A DNA stretch of 64,000 nt from BP-464 sp045805505. GTDB taxonomy: Bacteria > Actinomycetota > Thermoleophilia > Solirubrobacterales > Solirubrobacteraceae. Under the pieces are notes generated by a model. That model did no database searches. It saw only the letters and a program-made list of their open reading frames with translations, and had not been told where the DNA came from. Below are positions 37,116 to 45,966 of the stretch, piece after piece. Where the stretch lies: NCBI GenBank assembly GCA_045805505.1, contig JBJMLA010000072.1, forward strand, positions 176,574 through 240,573, given 5' to 3'. Both the position numbers and the translations under genes were made by a program. Position 1 is the first letter of the stretch. Each line of letters begins with the position of its first letter.

Positions 37116-37640
37116 CTACGCGCGCAGCGCGTCCAGCCCGCGGCGCCAGGCGGCGTCCAGATCGGCGCCGGGCGCGAAGCGGTCGTTGAGCTCGAGGATG
37201 GCCATGCCATGCGCGAAGGCGAACAGTGCTCGCGCCAGGTCGGTGTCGCCCCCGAGGGCTGAGATGAGCGGGGCGGCCGCACGGGCCTCGGCTCCGGGCC
37301 AGAGGTGCTGCCGGTCGAGCGCCCTGTCGGTCATGAGGCGGTAGAGGTGCGGGTTGTCGCGCGCGTAGGCGCGATACGCAGCCGCCAGGGCGGCGATCGG
37401 GTCAGGCTCGCCGAGCGCTGTCTCGAACAGCGCAGCCTGCTCCTCGAACGCGGCGGAGATGAGGGCGTTCTCGAGCGCCTGCTTGTCCGCGAGGTGTTTG
37501 TAGATGGATGGGGCCTGGATGCCCAGCTCCTGAGCCACCCGGCGCATGGTCAACGCGCCGGGGCCTTCGGAGGCCAGGACGGTGCGTGCGACGCGCACGA
37601 TCTCCTGGGCGCGAGGGGAGAGGGGGGAAGTAGGTGGCAT
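37116..37640 (-). CDS. TetR/AcrR regulator (WHG-type C-terminal domain) of the SRPBCC gene
   Basis: 174 residues from ATG 37640; TTG 37655 is an alternative adding five residues and lies directly against the first operator. HTH: IVRVARTVLASEGPGALTMR, then VAQELGIQAPSIYKHLADKQ. The C-terminal half with YRAYARDNPHLYRLMTDRAL is typical of TetR_C_33/WHG-domain regulators. Divergent from the SRPBCC gene across two perfect palindromes, so probably an autoregulated repressor. Confidence 0.9.
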   Translation of the reverse strand: MPPTSPLSPRAQEIVRVARTVLASEGPGALTMRRVAQELGIQAPSIYKHLADKQALENALISAAFEEQAALFETALGEPDPIAALAAAYRAYARDNPHLYRLMTDRALDRQHLWPGAEARAAAPLISALGGDTDLARALFAFAHGMAILELNDRFAPGADLDAAWRRGLDALRA

Positions 37641-37655
37641 CGGAACCGTTGACAA

Positions 37656-37693
37656 GCTAACGCCGTTAGCTTAGCATGGCTAACACTGTTAGC
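37656..37693. promoter_or_regulatory. Twin TetR operators
   Basis: Two perfect inverted repeats, GCTAACGCCGTTAGC (37656-37670) and GCTAACACTGTTAGC (37679-37693), 23 bp centre to centre. Between them GTTAGC and GCTAAC arms also form an overlapping third dyad. They lie in the 72-bp gap between the divergent TetR and SRPBCC genes, where binding would block both promoters. Confidence 0.85.
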
Positions 37694-37712
37694 TCAACCG
37701 GAAGGCTTCGCC

Positions 37713-38150
37713 ATGAGGTTCGACATCCAGCACACCATCGACATCGACGCCGCCCCCGATCGCGTGTGGGAGCACCTCGCCGATACCTCCTCCTACGGCG
37801 AGTGGAACCCGTTCATCCGGGAGCTGACCGGCGAGTTCGCCGAAGGCCGGGAGCTGCGGGCTCGCATCGCGCCCCCCGGCGGTCGCGAGATGATGTTCAG
37901 CCCCACCGTCCTGGCCGCCAAGCCGGGCAGGGAGCTGCGATGGGCCGGCCGGCTTCTGGTCCGCGGCCTCTTCGATGGTGAGCACAGCTTCGTCATCGAT
38001 CCGCTGCCCGGGGGACGGACGCGACTCACCCAAGCCGAGCGGTTCACCGGACTGCTGGTGCGGATGTCGCGCGGCAGCCTCGGCAAGACGCGCGATGGCT
38101 TCGAGCAGATGAACGTGGCGCTGAAGCACCGGGCCGAAGCCCAGATCTGA
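37713..38150 (+). CDS. SRPBCC (START/Bet v1-like) small-molecule-binding protein
   Basis: 145 residues. N-terminal FDIQHTIDIDAAPDRVWEHL, the SYGEWNPFIRELTG turn, central TRLTQAERFTGLL and a long C-terminal helix with QMNVALKHRAE: the polyketide-cyclase/dehydrase-type SRPBCC fold. It binds or modifies a hydrophobic ligand in the cytosol. A GGAAGG ribosome-binding site precedes ATG 37713. The divergent TetR gene and twin operators suggest that the ligand also controls expression. Confidence 0.87.
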   Translation: MRFDIQHTIDIDAAPDRVWEHLADTSSYGEWNPFIRELTGEFAEGRELRARIAPPGGREMMFSPTVLAAKPGRELRWAGRLLVRGLFDGEHSFVIDPLPGGRTRLTQAERFTGLLVRMSRGSLGKTRDGFEQMNVALKHRAEAQI

Positions 38151-38364
38151 CCCGCCTGAACGACGAAAGCTCCCGTCGTTGAGCGTCTGCCGAGCCGCGC
38201 GCAGAAGGTTGCCAAAAAGACCTTTAGCGCAGCAGGTTTAAGCGGACGAATGATCTATAGACGACCCGTCATTTGGTGCGCATGCTGCGCCGCTCCGGTC
38301 CAGAGAGCTACGGCGGCGCGTCTAGCGCCTGATCTCCCTGCGCGTGTCCAAAGCAAGGAGCACC

Positions 38365-41300
38365 ATGTCCCGTAGGTTCCTCTGTGCAGCCGTAGCGAGC
38401 GCGTTCGCATTCGGCGGCGGTTCGGCGAGCGCGGCGGTCACGCCCTGCGTTCAGAACGCCGGGACGTCGATCAGCGACTGTGGATTCGAGAGCTCGCAGC
38501 AGGGAGCCGGGGGCTACAGCTACACGCCGGCGGGCAGCGGATGGACGTTCGGGTTTCCGGCCGGCGTTTCGGCAAACGGCAGTCCCTACACGAGCTCCAA
38601 CGTCTCTGCGCCCGAGGGGCAGCAGGTCGGGTTCGTCCAGTACTTCAATGGCTCGCTGGGGTCCGCCACGCAGTCGGTGAGTGGATGGCGCGCCGGCACG
38701 AACTACAAGCTGACGGTGAGCGCCGTCGGCCGCGCTGCACAGACAGCCGGGACCAGCAGCTTCGCCCTGTTGCTCGACGGACAGCAGATCGGAACCACGC
38801 AGACGGTCTCGGCCGGAGGGGCCTACCAGGACGTGTCGTTCTCCTTCACGACGACGGCCGGAACCCACACGCTCGCGTTCCAGGCACGCCAGGTGGGCGC
38901 CAACGGCGACACGACGATGATGCTGGACAACATCCGGCTCACAGAAGCGGACCTCGTCGGACGCTGGAACTTCGCTTCGGGCTCGACCGCCGACACCACC
39001 GGCAACTGGTCGAGTTTCGCCCTGCATGGGGCGACGGTGTCCGGTGCCGGCCTCGCGGTGACGGGCACGGCCAACGGGAGCAGCGCGTCCTCGAACAACT
39101 GGGCCGCGGCCGGCGGCTACACCGGCCCGACGATCACGGACAAGACCCTCGTGGCCTGGGTCAAGCTCGACGATCGCGCGGTCCGCGGCGGCTCGCCGCT
39201 CTCGCTCTACAAGCCCGCTCCCGACGGTCAGGACTCCTTCGACGCGATCGACTGGGCTGAGAACAACGTAAGCCAGTGGATGGCGGGCAGTGAGTTCTTC
39301 CGCCGCACGACCCCGTTCAACATCGGCGCCGTCGACACCATGGACGCGACCGTGCTGCGGCAGATCGCCATCTCCTACAAGACGGCCGGCAGCAACGTGA
39401 CGATCACGGGCTGCCTGAACGGCGTCAACCTCGGGACCTACACGCAGCAGACCCCGATTGCCAGCTTCGGCTCCTCCGAGAACCCGCTCGCGCTGTTCGG
39501 CCCGCGTCACCTGGTCCTCAGCTCCGGTAGCAGCCCGACGGGCGGCATGTCCGCGCACATCAGCGAGGCGCGCATCTACTCCAGGGCACTGACCTGCAGC
39601 GAGGCTGCAGCCGCCGACGCGGCTCCAGCGGTCGTGACCGGGCCGGCCAACGTCTCGGCGCTCCTCGGCTCCTCGACCGCCGCGACCGGACGGTTCACCG
39701 GCTCGGGCCTGACGATCACCAGCTCGATCGGCACCGTCACCTCACAGTGGGACGGGTCGTACACCTGGTCCTACACACCCTCGGTCGCCACGGCCGCCAG
39801 CACCCCGGTGACGATCACTGCAACCGACACCACGGGCCGTACGGCAACGTCGACCTTCACGCTGACGATCCCGGCCACGACGATCACGGTTCCCACGTGC
39901 TTGCCCCGCTACGCCAGCGGCGCGATTGCTCCGTTCAGCATCAGCTGGACCAACCTCGCCAACAGCGAGAACACGCGCAACTCCTACTACCTCGACGTGG
40001 AGCGGGTCCGGGGTTCGACGCCCGGCGACCCGCTCGCCGGGACACGGCTCGTCGCGCAAGGTGCGACCTTCGCGCACAGCACGTCATGGTTCGGCGACAT
40101 CAACTCGCAATACGGCGGGCAGACCGTCGTGCCCGGCGAAACGGTGTGGGTCAACGCGAAGATCAGCGTCCACTACGGAACCGTCGTGCTCGAGAAGGCG
40201 GTCACCGTCTGCTTCGACACCACGCCGCCCGTCGAGACGGCCACCGTCACCGGCACCCCCGGTGCCTTCGGCTGGTACACCGGCAACGTCGGCATCACGT
40301 GGGCGACGAGCGACGTCGAGTCGATCATCACGAGCACCTCCGGGTGCGGCGCGCAGTCGCTGACCACGGACACGGTCGGGACGTCCTACACCTGCTCGGC
40401 CACCAGCGCCGGAGGCACCAGCAGCTCCACGGTGAGCGTCAAGCGCGACGCCACGCCGCCGGTGCTCTCGGTCCCCGCCGCCCCCGTGGTCGCCGCGGCG
40501 ACCAGCTCCTCCGGCAGTCCGGTGACTTACGCGGCCACGGCCAGCGACGCGACCTCGGGCGCGGGCACGGTCGTCTGCGCCCCGCTGTCGGGCTCGGTCT
40601 TCGCGATCGGTAACACGTCGGTCACCTGCAACACGCAGGACCTGGCCGGCAACAAGGCGACCGCAAGCTTCACGGTCCGCGTCGCGGACGTCACCGCTCC
40701 CGTCCTGGCCGCGCATGGTCCCATGGTCGCAGAAGCGACCGGCCCGGCCGGAGCGACCATTGCCTTCACCGCGCCCGCCGCCACCGATGCGGTCGACGGC
40801 GCTGTCCCGGCCGTCTGCTCCCCCGGATCGGGGTCGCTGTTCGCGGTGGCCACCACAACGGTCACCTGCACCGCCACCGACGCGGCACACAACAGCGCGG
40901 CGACGTCATTCGCGGTGACGGTCCAGGACACGACCGCACCGGTGCTCACCGTGGCGCCGAATCAGGATGCGGAAGCGACCAGCCCGCAGGGGGCCACGGT
41001 CAGCTTCACCGCGGCCACCGCGGCAGACCTGGTCGACGGCGTCGTGCCCGCGACCTGTGACCACGCCTCAGGGGAGACGTTCGCGCTGGGCGTCACCACC
41101 GTGAGCTGTCAGGCGATCGATGCTCACGGCAACAGGACCCGCCGCTCGTTCGTCCTCACGGTGGCCGACACGATCGCGCCCGTGACGACCGATGATGCCC
41201 CGACGGGCTGGCAGAACCGCGATACGACGATGCGGCTGACCGCGGTCGACGGCGGCTCCGGCATCGCATCGGTCCGGTACGCCGTCGACGGCGCCGCCGA

Positions 41301-44300
41301 GCAGACGGGCACCTCGGTGGTGATCCCGGCCGCCGGCAACGACGGTGTGCACACGATCCGCTACCACGCGATCGACGCACGGGGCAACAGCGAGGCCGAG
41401 AAGTCCGCGACGGTGCGGATCGACGCCACGGCGCCGGTTCTCCATCTGCCCGCCGCGGTCCGTCAGACCGCTCAGGGATCGCGCTCGGCGACCATCGTCT
41501 ACCTGGCCTCGGCCACCGACAGCCGGACGGGCGACGTGGCCGCCGACTGCTCGCCGGCTTCGGGCTCGTCCTTCGCCATGCACGACACGACGGTGCGTTG
41601 CAGCGCCACCGACGACGCCGGCAACGTCGCGCAGGGCTCGTTCGTCGTGACGGTCGCCGACGACAGTCCCCCGACGATCTCGCGGACGATCATCGGCGAC
41701 TTCCACGCCGACGTGGACTGGTACTCCAGCGACGTCTCGGTCAGCTGGCTGGTCGGCGACGCCGAATCCGATGTGACCACGTCCGGGTGCGACCCGGCGG
41801 CCGTGGCCGAGACCGCCGGCGTGGCGTTCACGTGCAGCGCATCGAGCGAGGGCGGAACCTCGGTCGACGGACCGTTGACGCTGCGCGTCGACAAGACCCC
41901 CCCGACCGTGCTGATCAGCCATGCGCCGAACGGCGACAACGGCTGGGATCGCACGCGGCCGGCCGTCGCAGCCTCCGCCTCCGATGGCACCGGCAGCGGT
42001 GTGGCTTCCGGTCCGAGCTGCCTCGAGGTCCTGGGCGGCCTGTCCGTGGGCAGCGATTGGGCTCCCGGCGACGGCACGTACGCCGTGCGCTGTGCGGCGA
42101 CCGATCGCGTTGGCTGGACGGGCGTCGCCCTGGCGGACGTGCGTGTCGATGCGGCAGCACCGGCACTGGACGTGTCGCATGTGGCCGACGGCCTCGGCGG
42201 CTGGAACGTGCGCGATGCCGTCGACCTGAACGTCGTCAGCAGCGATGCGACCAGCGGCGTGTTCGCCAGCAGCTGCATCGACGCGCTGTCGGGTTCCGAC
42301 GTCTTCGGCCAGCCCGTGTCCGGCGACGGCGTCCACGCCATCTCCTGTGTCGTCCGCGACGCCGCCGGCAACTCCTCGGCTGCCTCGGACACCGTCCGGA
42401 TCGACACCATCGCCCCGACCGCGACCGTGAATCATCAGGGCCGCCCGAGCGGCTGGAACGGCGCTTCTCCGGTGGCCCTGGAGCTCGCGGCGAGCGACCA
42501 CGGCAGCGGCGTCGACGAGGCGCAGCCGACGTGCACCGACTCGCTCGGTGGCCTCACCGGCTCTCACGTCACGGGCGAGGGCGTGCACACCGTCTCCTGT
42601 GTCGCCGTCGACCGCGCGGGCAACCGCTCGGCGACCGTCGCGGACGCGGTGATGATCGACACCATCGATCCGCGCCTGGCCGTGTCCCATGCGAGCAACG
42701 ACGCCGGCTGGAACCGCGGCGACGTCACGCTGGGGATCGTCTCGTCCGATGAGGGCAGCGGCGTCGATGGCGCTCCGGCCTGCACCGACAACGGTCAGCC
42801 GCTGGCGGACCGCACGGTCACCGGCGACGGCGACCACGCCATCCGCTGCACCGTCTCCGACGTGGTCGGGCACGAAGCGATCGCTACGGACACCGTCTGG
42901 ATCGATACGCAGCGCCCGGCGATCTCCGTGCCCGCGGACACGACCGCAGAGGCCACCGGCGCCGGCGGTGCCGCGGTGGACTTCGCGCCGACCGCCGCCG
43001 ACGGCGCCGGCAGCGGCGCCGGCCCGGTGAGCTGCTCGAGCCACGGCGTCTCGGTCGGATCCGGTGACACGTTCGCCCTGGGCGACCACGTGGTGACGTG
43101 CTCGGCGACCGACGCGGCCGACAACACAGGCTCCGCGTCGTTCACGATCACGGTGCTCGACCGCACGGCCCCGGCCGTGGGTCGCCACGCCGACCTGACG
43201 ACCGAGGCCACGGCGGCCAGCGGTGCGCCGGTCGAGTTCGAAGCGCCGACGGCCCATGACGTGGTCGACGGCTCGGTTGCTGTGACCTGTGCGCCGGCAT
43301 CCGGCTCGACGTTCGCGCTGGGCATCACCACCGTGAAGTGCTCGGCCACCGATGGCGCCGGGAACACCGGCACATCGACCTTCGAGGTCCAGGTGCAGGA
43401 CACCACGGCGCCGGTCATTGCCGACCATCCCGGAGTGCGGAAGGAGGCCACCGGCGCCGACGGGGCCGTCGTCTCCTTCGGCCGACCGGCGGCGAGCGAC
43501 CTCGTCGACGGAGACATGACGGCCGCCTGCGACCCGGCGTCGGGGTCGACGTTCAGGCTCGGCAGCAGCACGGTCACGTGCTCGGTCACCGACTCGCACG
43601 GCAACAAGGCGACCAGCTCCTTCATCGTCGAGGTCGTGGACACCACGGCGCCCGACGTGAGGGTGGCCGACAAGACGGTCGAGGCGACGGATCGCACCGG
43701 CGCCGAGGTCAACCTCGGCGCCACCGCCACCGACATCGTCGACGGGACCCTCGCGGCCTCGTGTGTCCCGGCCTCGGGGTCGGTGTTCGCGCTGGACCGG
43801 AACACGTTGGTGACCTGCACGGCCAAGGACCGGCACGACAACACCGGCACGGCCACCGCGCACATCAGGGTCGTCGATACGACCTCGCCGGCCATCGACG
43901 CTCACACGCCCGTCACCGCCGAGGCGACGGGCGGGGACGGCGCGAAGGTCTCCTACGACGCGCCGGCCACCAGCGACGCGGTCGACGGAGCCGGGGTGGC
44001 CAAGTGCTCCCCGACGTCCGGCTCGACCTTCGCCCTGGGGCAGACGACGGTGAAGTGCATCGCCACCGATGTCCACCACAACGCGTCGACGAGCGAGTTC
44101 ACGGTGACCGTCCGGGACACGACGGCCCCGGTCGTCACCGCGCCGTCCGACGCATCCAGGGAGGCCACGTCGTCCAACGGCGCCGCGGTGACCTGGCCTG
44201 ACGCGACCGCCAAGGACGTCGTCGACGGCAGCAGCACGGCGTCGTGTCTGCCGGCGTCGGGGTCGACGTTCCCTGTCGGCATCCGCACGGTGACCTGCAC

Positions 44301-44988
44301 GAAGACCGATCGGGCCGGCAACACGGGCACGGCCTCTTTCAAGGTGACCGTGACCGATACGACGAAGCCGACCCTGACGGTCCCGGCCGTGACGTTCGCC
44401 GAGGCGACGGGCGCCAACAGCACGAAGGTCAAGATCGACGCCGTGGCGACCGACATCGTCGATGGCTCGATCCCGGTGATCTGCACGCCGGCCTCGGGTT
44501 CGGTGTTCTCGCTCGGCTCGACGGCGATCACGTGCACCGCCACCGACTCGCACGGGAACACGACGACAAAGACGGCAAGCGTGCTGGTCTACCGCTGGGC
44601 GACCGATGCGCACGGTGCGTTCGTGATCTCCGACAAGCAGGCCGTCCAGGGCGGCTCGGTGACCTTCTGGGGCTCCCAGTGGGAGAAGGTCAACCCGTTC
44701 TCGAGCGGGCTGACCGGTGCGAGCAGCTTCAAGGGATTCATCGAGGCGCCCAGCAGCGGGGCCGTCCCGGCTGTCGGGGCGACCTGGACGTCGGGTAACG
44801 GCAACAGCACGAACCCGCCGGCGACGGTTCCGGCCTACATGGCCGTCGTGGTCGCGTCGAAGGAGACCAAGACGAGCGGGGTCATCGGCGGCGACGTGAA
44901 GAGGATCGCGATCGTGAGGACCGACGCGGGGTACGAAGGCAACCCGGGCCACGCCGGTACGGGCACCGTCGTCGGCCTGATCGGTTAG
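38365..44988 (+). CDS. Giant secreted LamG/HYR-repeat surface protein
   Basis: 2,207 residues from ATG 38365, supported by AAGGAG about 5 nt upstream (GTG 38344 is also in frame). Signal peptide MSRRFLCAAVASAFAFGGGS. Residues 25-195 form a galactose-binding-like domain (CGFESSQQGAGGYSYTPAGS, ending MMLDNIRLTE). Residues 200-420 form a LamG/concanavalin-like domain (LVGRWNFASGSTAD to ISEARIYSRALTC). From about 520 to 2070 there are some 17 HYR and related Ig-like repeats of the form DTTAPV...EATGxxGAxVxF...VDG...CxPxSGSxFxxGxTTVxC. A conserved tail (DKQAVQGGSVTFWGSQWEKV) closes the protein. Typical adhesion or biofilm scaffold. The upstream 214 bp hold TATAGA at 38256-38261 but no clear -35 box. 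Confidence 0.88.
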   Translation: MSRRFLCAAVASAFAFGGGSASAAVTPCVQNAGTSISDCGFESSQQGAGGYSYTPAGSGWTFGFPAGVSANGSPYTSSNVSAPEGQQVGFVQYFNGSLGSATQSVSGWRAGTNYKLTVSAVGRAAQTAGTSSFALLLDGQQIGTTQTVSAGGAYQDVSFSFTTTAGTHTLAFQARQVGANGDTTMMLDNIRLTEADLVGRWNFASGSTADTTGNWSSFALHGATVSGAGLAVTGTANGSSASSNNWAAAGGYTGPTITDKTLVAWVKLDDRAVRGGSPLSLYKPAPDGQDSFDAIDWAENNVSQWMAGSEFFRRTTPFNIGAVDTMDATVLRQIAISYKTAGSNVTITGCLNGVNLGTYTQQTPIASFGSSENPLALFGPRHLVLSSGSSPTGGMSAHISEARIYSRALTCSEAAAADAAPAVVTGPANVSALLGSSTAATGRFTGSGLTITSSIGTVTSQWDGSYTWSYTPSVATAASTPVTITATDTTGRTATSTFTLTIPATTITVPTCLPRYASGAIAPFSISWTNLANSENTRNSYYLDVERVRGSTPGDPLAGTRLVAQGATFAHSTSWFGDINSQYGGQTVVPGETVWVNAKISVHYGTVVLEKAVTVCFDTTPPVETATVTGTPGAFGWYTGNVGITWATSDVESIITSTSGCGAQSLTTDTVGTSYTCSATSAGGTSSSTVSVKRDATPPVLSVPAAPVVAAATSSSGSPVTYAATASDATSGAGTVVCAPLSGSVFAIGNTSVTCNTQDLAGNKATASFTVRVADVTAPVLAAHGPMVAEATGPAGATIAFTAPAATDAVDGAVPAVCSPGSGSLFAVATTTVTCTATDAAHNSAATSFAVTVQDTTAPVLTVAPNQDAEATSPQGATVSFTAATAADLVDGVVPATCDHASGETFALGVTTVSCQAIDAHGNRTRRSFVLTVADTIAPVTTDDAPTGWQNRDTTMRLTAVDGGSGIASVRYAVDGAAEQTGTSVVIPAAGNDGVHTIRYHAIDARGNSEAEKSATVRIDATAPVLHLPAAVRQTAQGSRSATIVYLASATDSRTGDVAADCSPASGSSFAMHDTTVRCSATDDAGNVAQGSFVVTVADDSPPTISRTIIGDFHADVDWYSSDVSVSWLVGDAESDVTTSGCDPAAVAETAGVAFTCSASSEGGTSVDGPLTLRVDKTPPTVLISHAPNGDNGWDRTRPAVAASASDGTGSGVASGPSCLEVLGGLSVGSDWAPGDGTYAVRCAATDRVGWTGVALADVRVDAAAPALDVSHVADGLGGWNVRDAVDLNVVSSDATSGVFASSCIDALSGSDVFGQPVSGDGVHAISCVVRDAAGNSSAASDTVRIDTIAPTATVNHQGRPSGWNGASPVALELAASDHGSGVDEAQPTCTDSLGGLTGSHVTGEGVHTVSCVAVDRAGNRSATVADAVMIDTIDPRLAVSHASNDAGWNRGDVTLGIVSSDEGSGVDGAPACTDNGQPLADRTVTGDGDHAIRCTVSDVVGHEAIATDTVWIDTQRPAISVPADTTAEATGAGGAAVDFAPTAADGAGSGAGPVSCSSHGVSVGSGDTFALGDHVVTCSATDAADNTGSASFTITVLDRTAPAVGRHADLTTEATAASGAPVEFEAPTAHDVVDGSVAVTCAPASGSTFALGITTVKCSATDGAGNTGTSTFEVQVQDTTAPVIADHPGVRKEATGADGAVVSFGRPAASDLVDGDMTAACDPASGSTFRLGSSTVTCSVTDSHGNKATSSFIVEVVDTTAPDVRVADKTVEATDRTGAEVNLGATATDIVDGTLAASCVPASGSVFALDRNTLVTCTAKDRHDNTGTATAHIRVVDTTSPAIDAHTPVTAEATGGDGAKVSYDAPATSDAVDGAGVAKCSPTSGSTFALGQTTVKCIATDVHHNASTSEFTVTVRDTTAPVVTAPSDASREATSSNGAAVTWPDATAKDVVDGSSTASCLPASGSTFPVGIRTVTCTKTDRAGNTGTASFKVTVTDTTKPTLTVPAVTFAEATGANSTKVKIDAVATDIVDGSIPVICTPASGSVFSLGSTAITCTATDSHGNTTTKTASVLVYRWATDAHGAFVISDKQAVQGGSVTFWGSQWEKVNPFSSGLTGASSFKGFIEAPSSGAVPAVGATWTSGNGNSTNPPATVPAYMAVVVASKETKTSGVIGGDVKRIAIVRTDAGYEGNPGHAGTGTVVGLIG

Positions 44989-45007
44989 CGGCACGCGCGT
45001 AGAGGTC

Positions 45008-45034
45008 GAGCTCCCCGCACGGTGCGGGGAGCTC
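45008..45034. terminator. Strong bidirectional hairpin between convergent genes
   Basis: A near-perfect palindrome: GAGCTCCCCGCAC and GTGCGGGGAGCTC around a single G (13-bp arms, realistically an 11-bp stem with a CACGGTG loop). It sits between the stops of the HYR gene (44988) and the hydrolase gene (45082). No T-run on either side, as is common in very GC-rich genomes. Confidence 0.75.
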
Positions 45035-45081
45035 GGTCGCGCGCGCGACAGTGAGGGTGAGCGCAGTGGTGCGCGGCGGAG

Positions 45082-45954
45082 TCAGCTGATGTCGGTGTGC
45101 TCGATGATGGCGTCGACCAGCTGGGGCCACAGCGCCGGGGGGCGGTCGTGGCCCATGTCCTCGACGAGGAGGAGGCGGGCCCCGGGCACCAGCTCGGCGG
45201 TGCGCCGTCCGCCGCTGGGGTCGATGAGGGTGTCGTCGAGGCCGTGGATGACCAGGGTCGGCACCTTGAGGGTCTTGAGCGCTTCGGCGCGGGAGCCGTC
45301 GAGGATCATCGCGGCGAGCTGTCGCGGAACGCCGGCCGGGTAGTACGCGCGGTCGTAGCCGGCCGCCGCCAGCGCGCGCAGCTGTGCCGCGTCGCCGTAG
45401 CGCCGCGAGGCCCAGACGAGCTCGCGTTCTGCCGCTGCCACATAGCCGTCCCGGTCGGCCGGCCGTGACGAGAACAGCACCTGCTGTGCCTCGGGCGTGG
45501 ACTGGCCGTACTCCTGCTCGCCGGTCGACGACATCATCGAGGTCAACGAGAGCACCCGGTCGGGAAACTCGATCGCCATCTTCTGAGCGATCATGCCGCC
45601 CATCGAGGATCCGACCACGTGTGCCCGGGCGACGCCCAGCCCCGTCAGAAGGTCCATGCCATCACCCGCCATGTCGCGCAGCGAGTAGGGCGCCATTGCG
45701 AGGACGCGGTCGACGTCGCCGGCTGTCACGGCGGTGATGAAGGCTCCGAGGTCGACCGGGTGATCGTCCAGTTTCGTCGACAGGCCGCAGTCGCGGTTGT
45801 CGTAGCGGATCACGTAGCGGCCACGGCCCGCGAGCATGTCGCAGAAGTCCGCGTCCCAGCCGAGCAACTGGGTGCCGAAGCCCATCACGAGCAGGACGGC
45901 GGGGTGGGACGGATCCCCGAACGTCTGATGCTCGATCGTGATGTGAGACGCCAT
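45082..45954 (-). CDS. Alpha/beta hydrolase
   Basis: 290 residues from ATG 45954. Oxyanion region VMGFGTQLLGW, nucleophile elbow VGSSMGGMIAQ, acid loop HGLDDTLIDP and catalytic His in EDMGHDRPP, a complete Ser-Asp-His set. Family includes esterases, epoxide-type and aromatic-ring-cleavage hydrolases. It lies 12 bp downstream of the LuxR regulator gene on the same strand and is probably cotranscribed with it. Confidence 0.9.
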   Translation of the reverse strand: MASHITIEHQTFGDPSHPAVLLVMGFGTQLLGWDADFCDMLAGRGRYVIRYDNRDCGLSTKLDDHPVDLGAFITAVTAGDVDRVLAMAPYSLRDMAGDGMDLLTGLGVARAHVVGSSMGGMIAQKMAIEFPDRVLSLTSMMSSTGEQEYGQSTPEAQQVLFSSRPADRDGYVAAAERELVWASRRYGDAAQLRALAAAGYDRAYYPAGVPRQLAAMILDGSRAEALKTLKVPTLVIHGLDDTLIDPSGGRRTAELVPGARLLLVEDMGHDRPPALWPQLVDAIIEHTDIS

Positions 45955-45966
45955 GCGGTGTATGCC

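Noticed and set aside
36752..37282. 176-codon minus-strand frame as a complete gene
   Set aside because: Its first third is an out-of-frame read of the TetR gene; only the ELWxxDGT part is real coding sequence, so it is listed as a pseudogene.
38151..38364. AT-richer leader upstream of the HYR gene, considered as a riboswitch
   Set aside because: No recognisable riboswitch core (cyclic-di-GMP, glycine, cobalamin) and no clear terminator/antiterminator pair; only a TATAGA box is supportable.
40200..44600. Regular repeats at DNA level, considered as CRISPR or tandem repeat array
   Set aside because: The period is about 240-260 bp and in frame with HYR protein domains; DNA copies are divergent and no short identical repeats with spacers exist.
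41068..44994. Minus-strand 1,308-codon frame opposite the HYR protein
   Set aside because: Mirrors the HYR repeat codons; no start signal or domain; shadow of the repeat gene.
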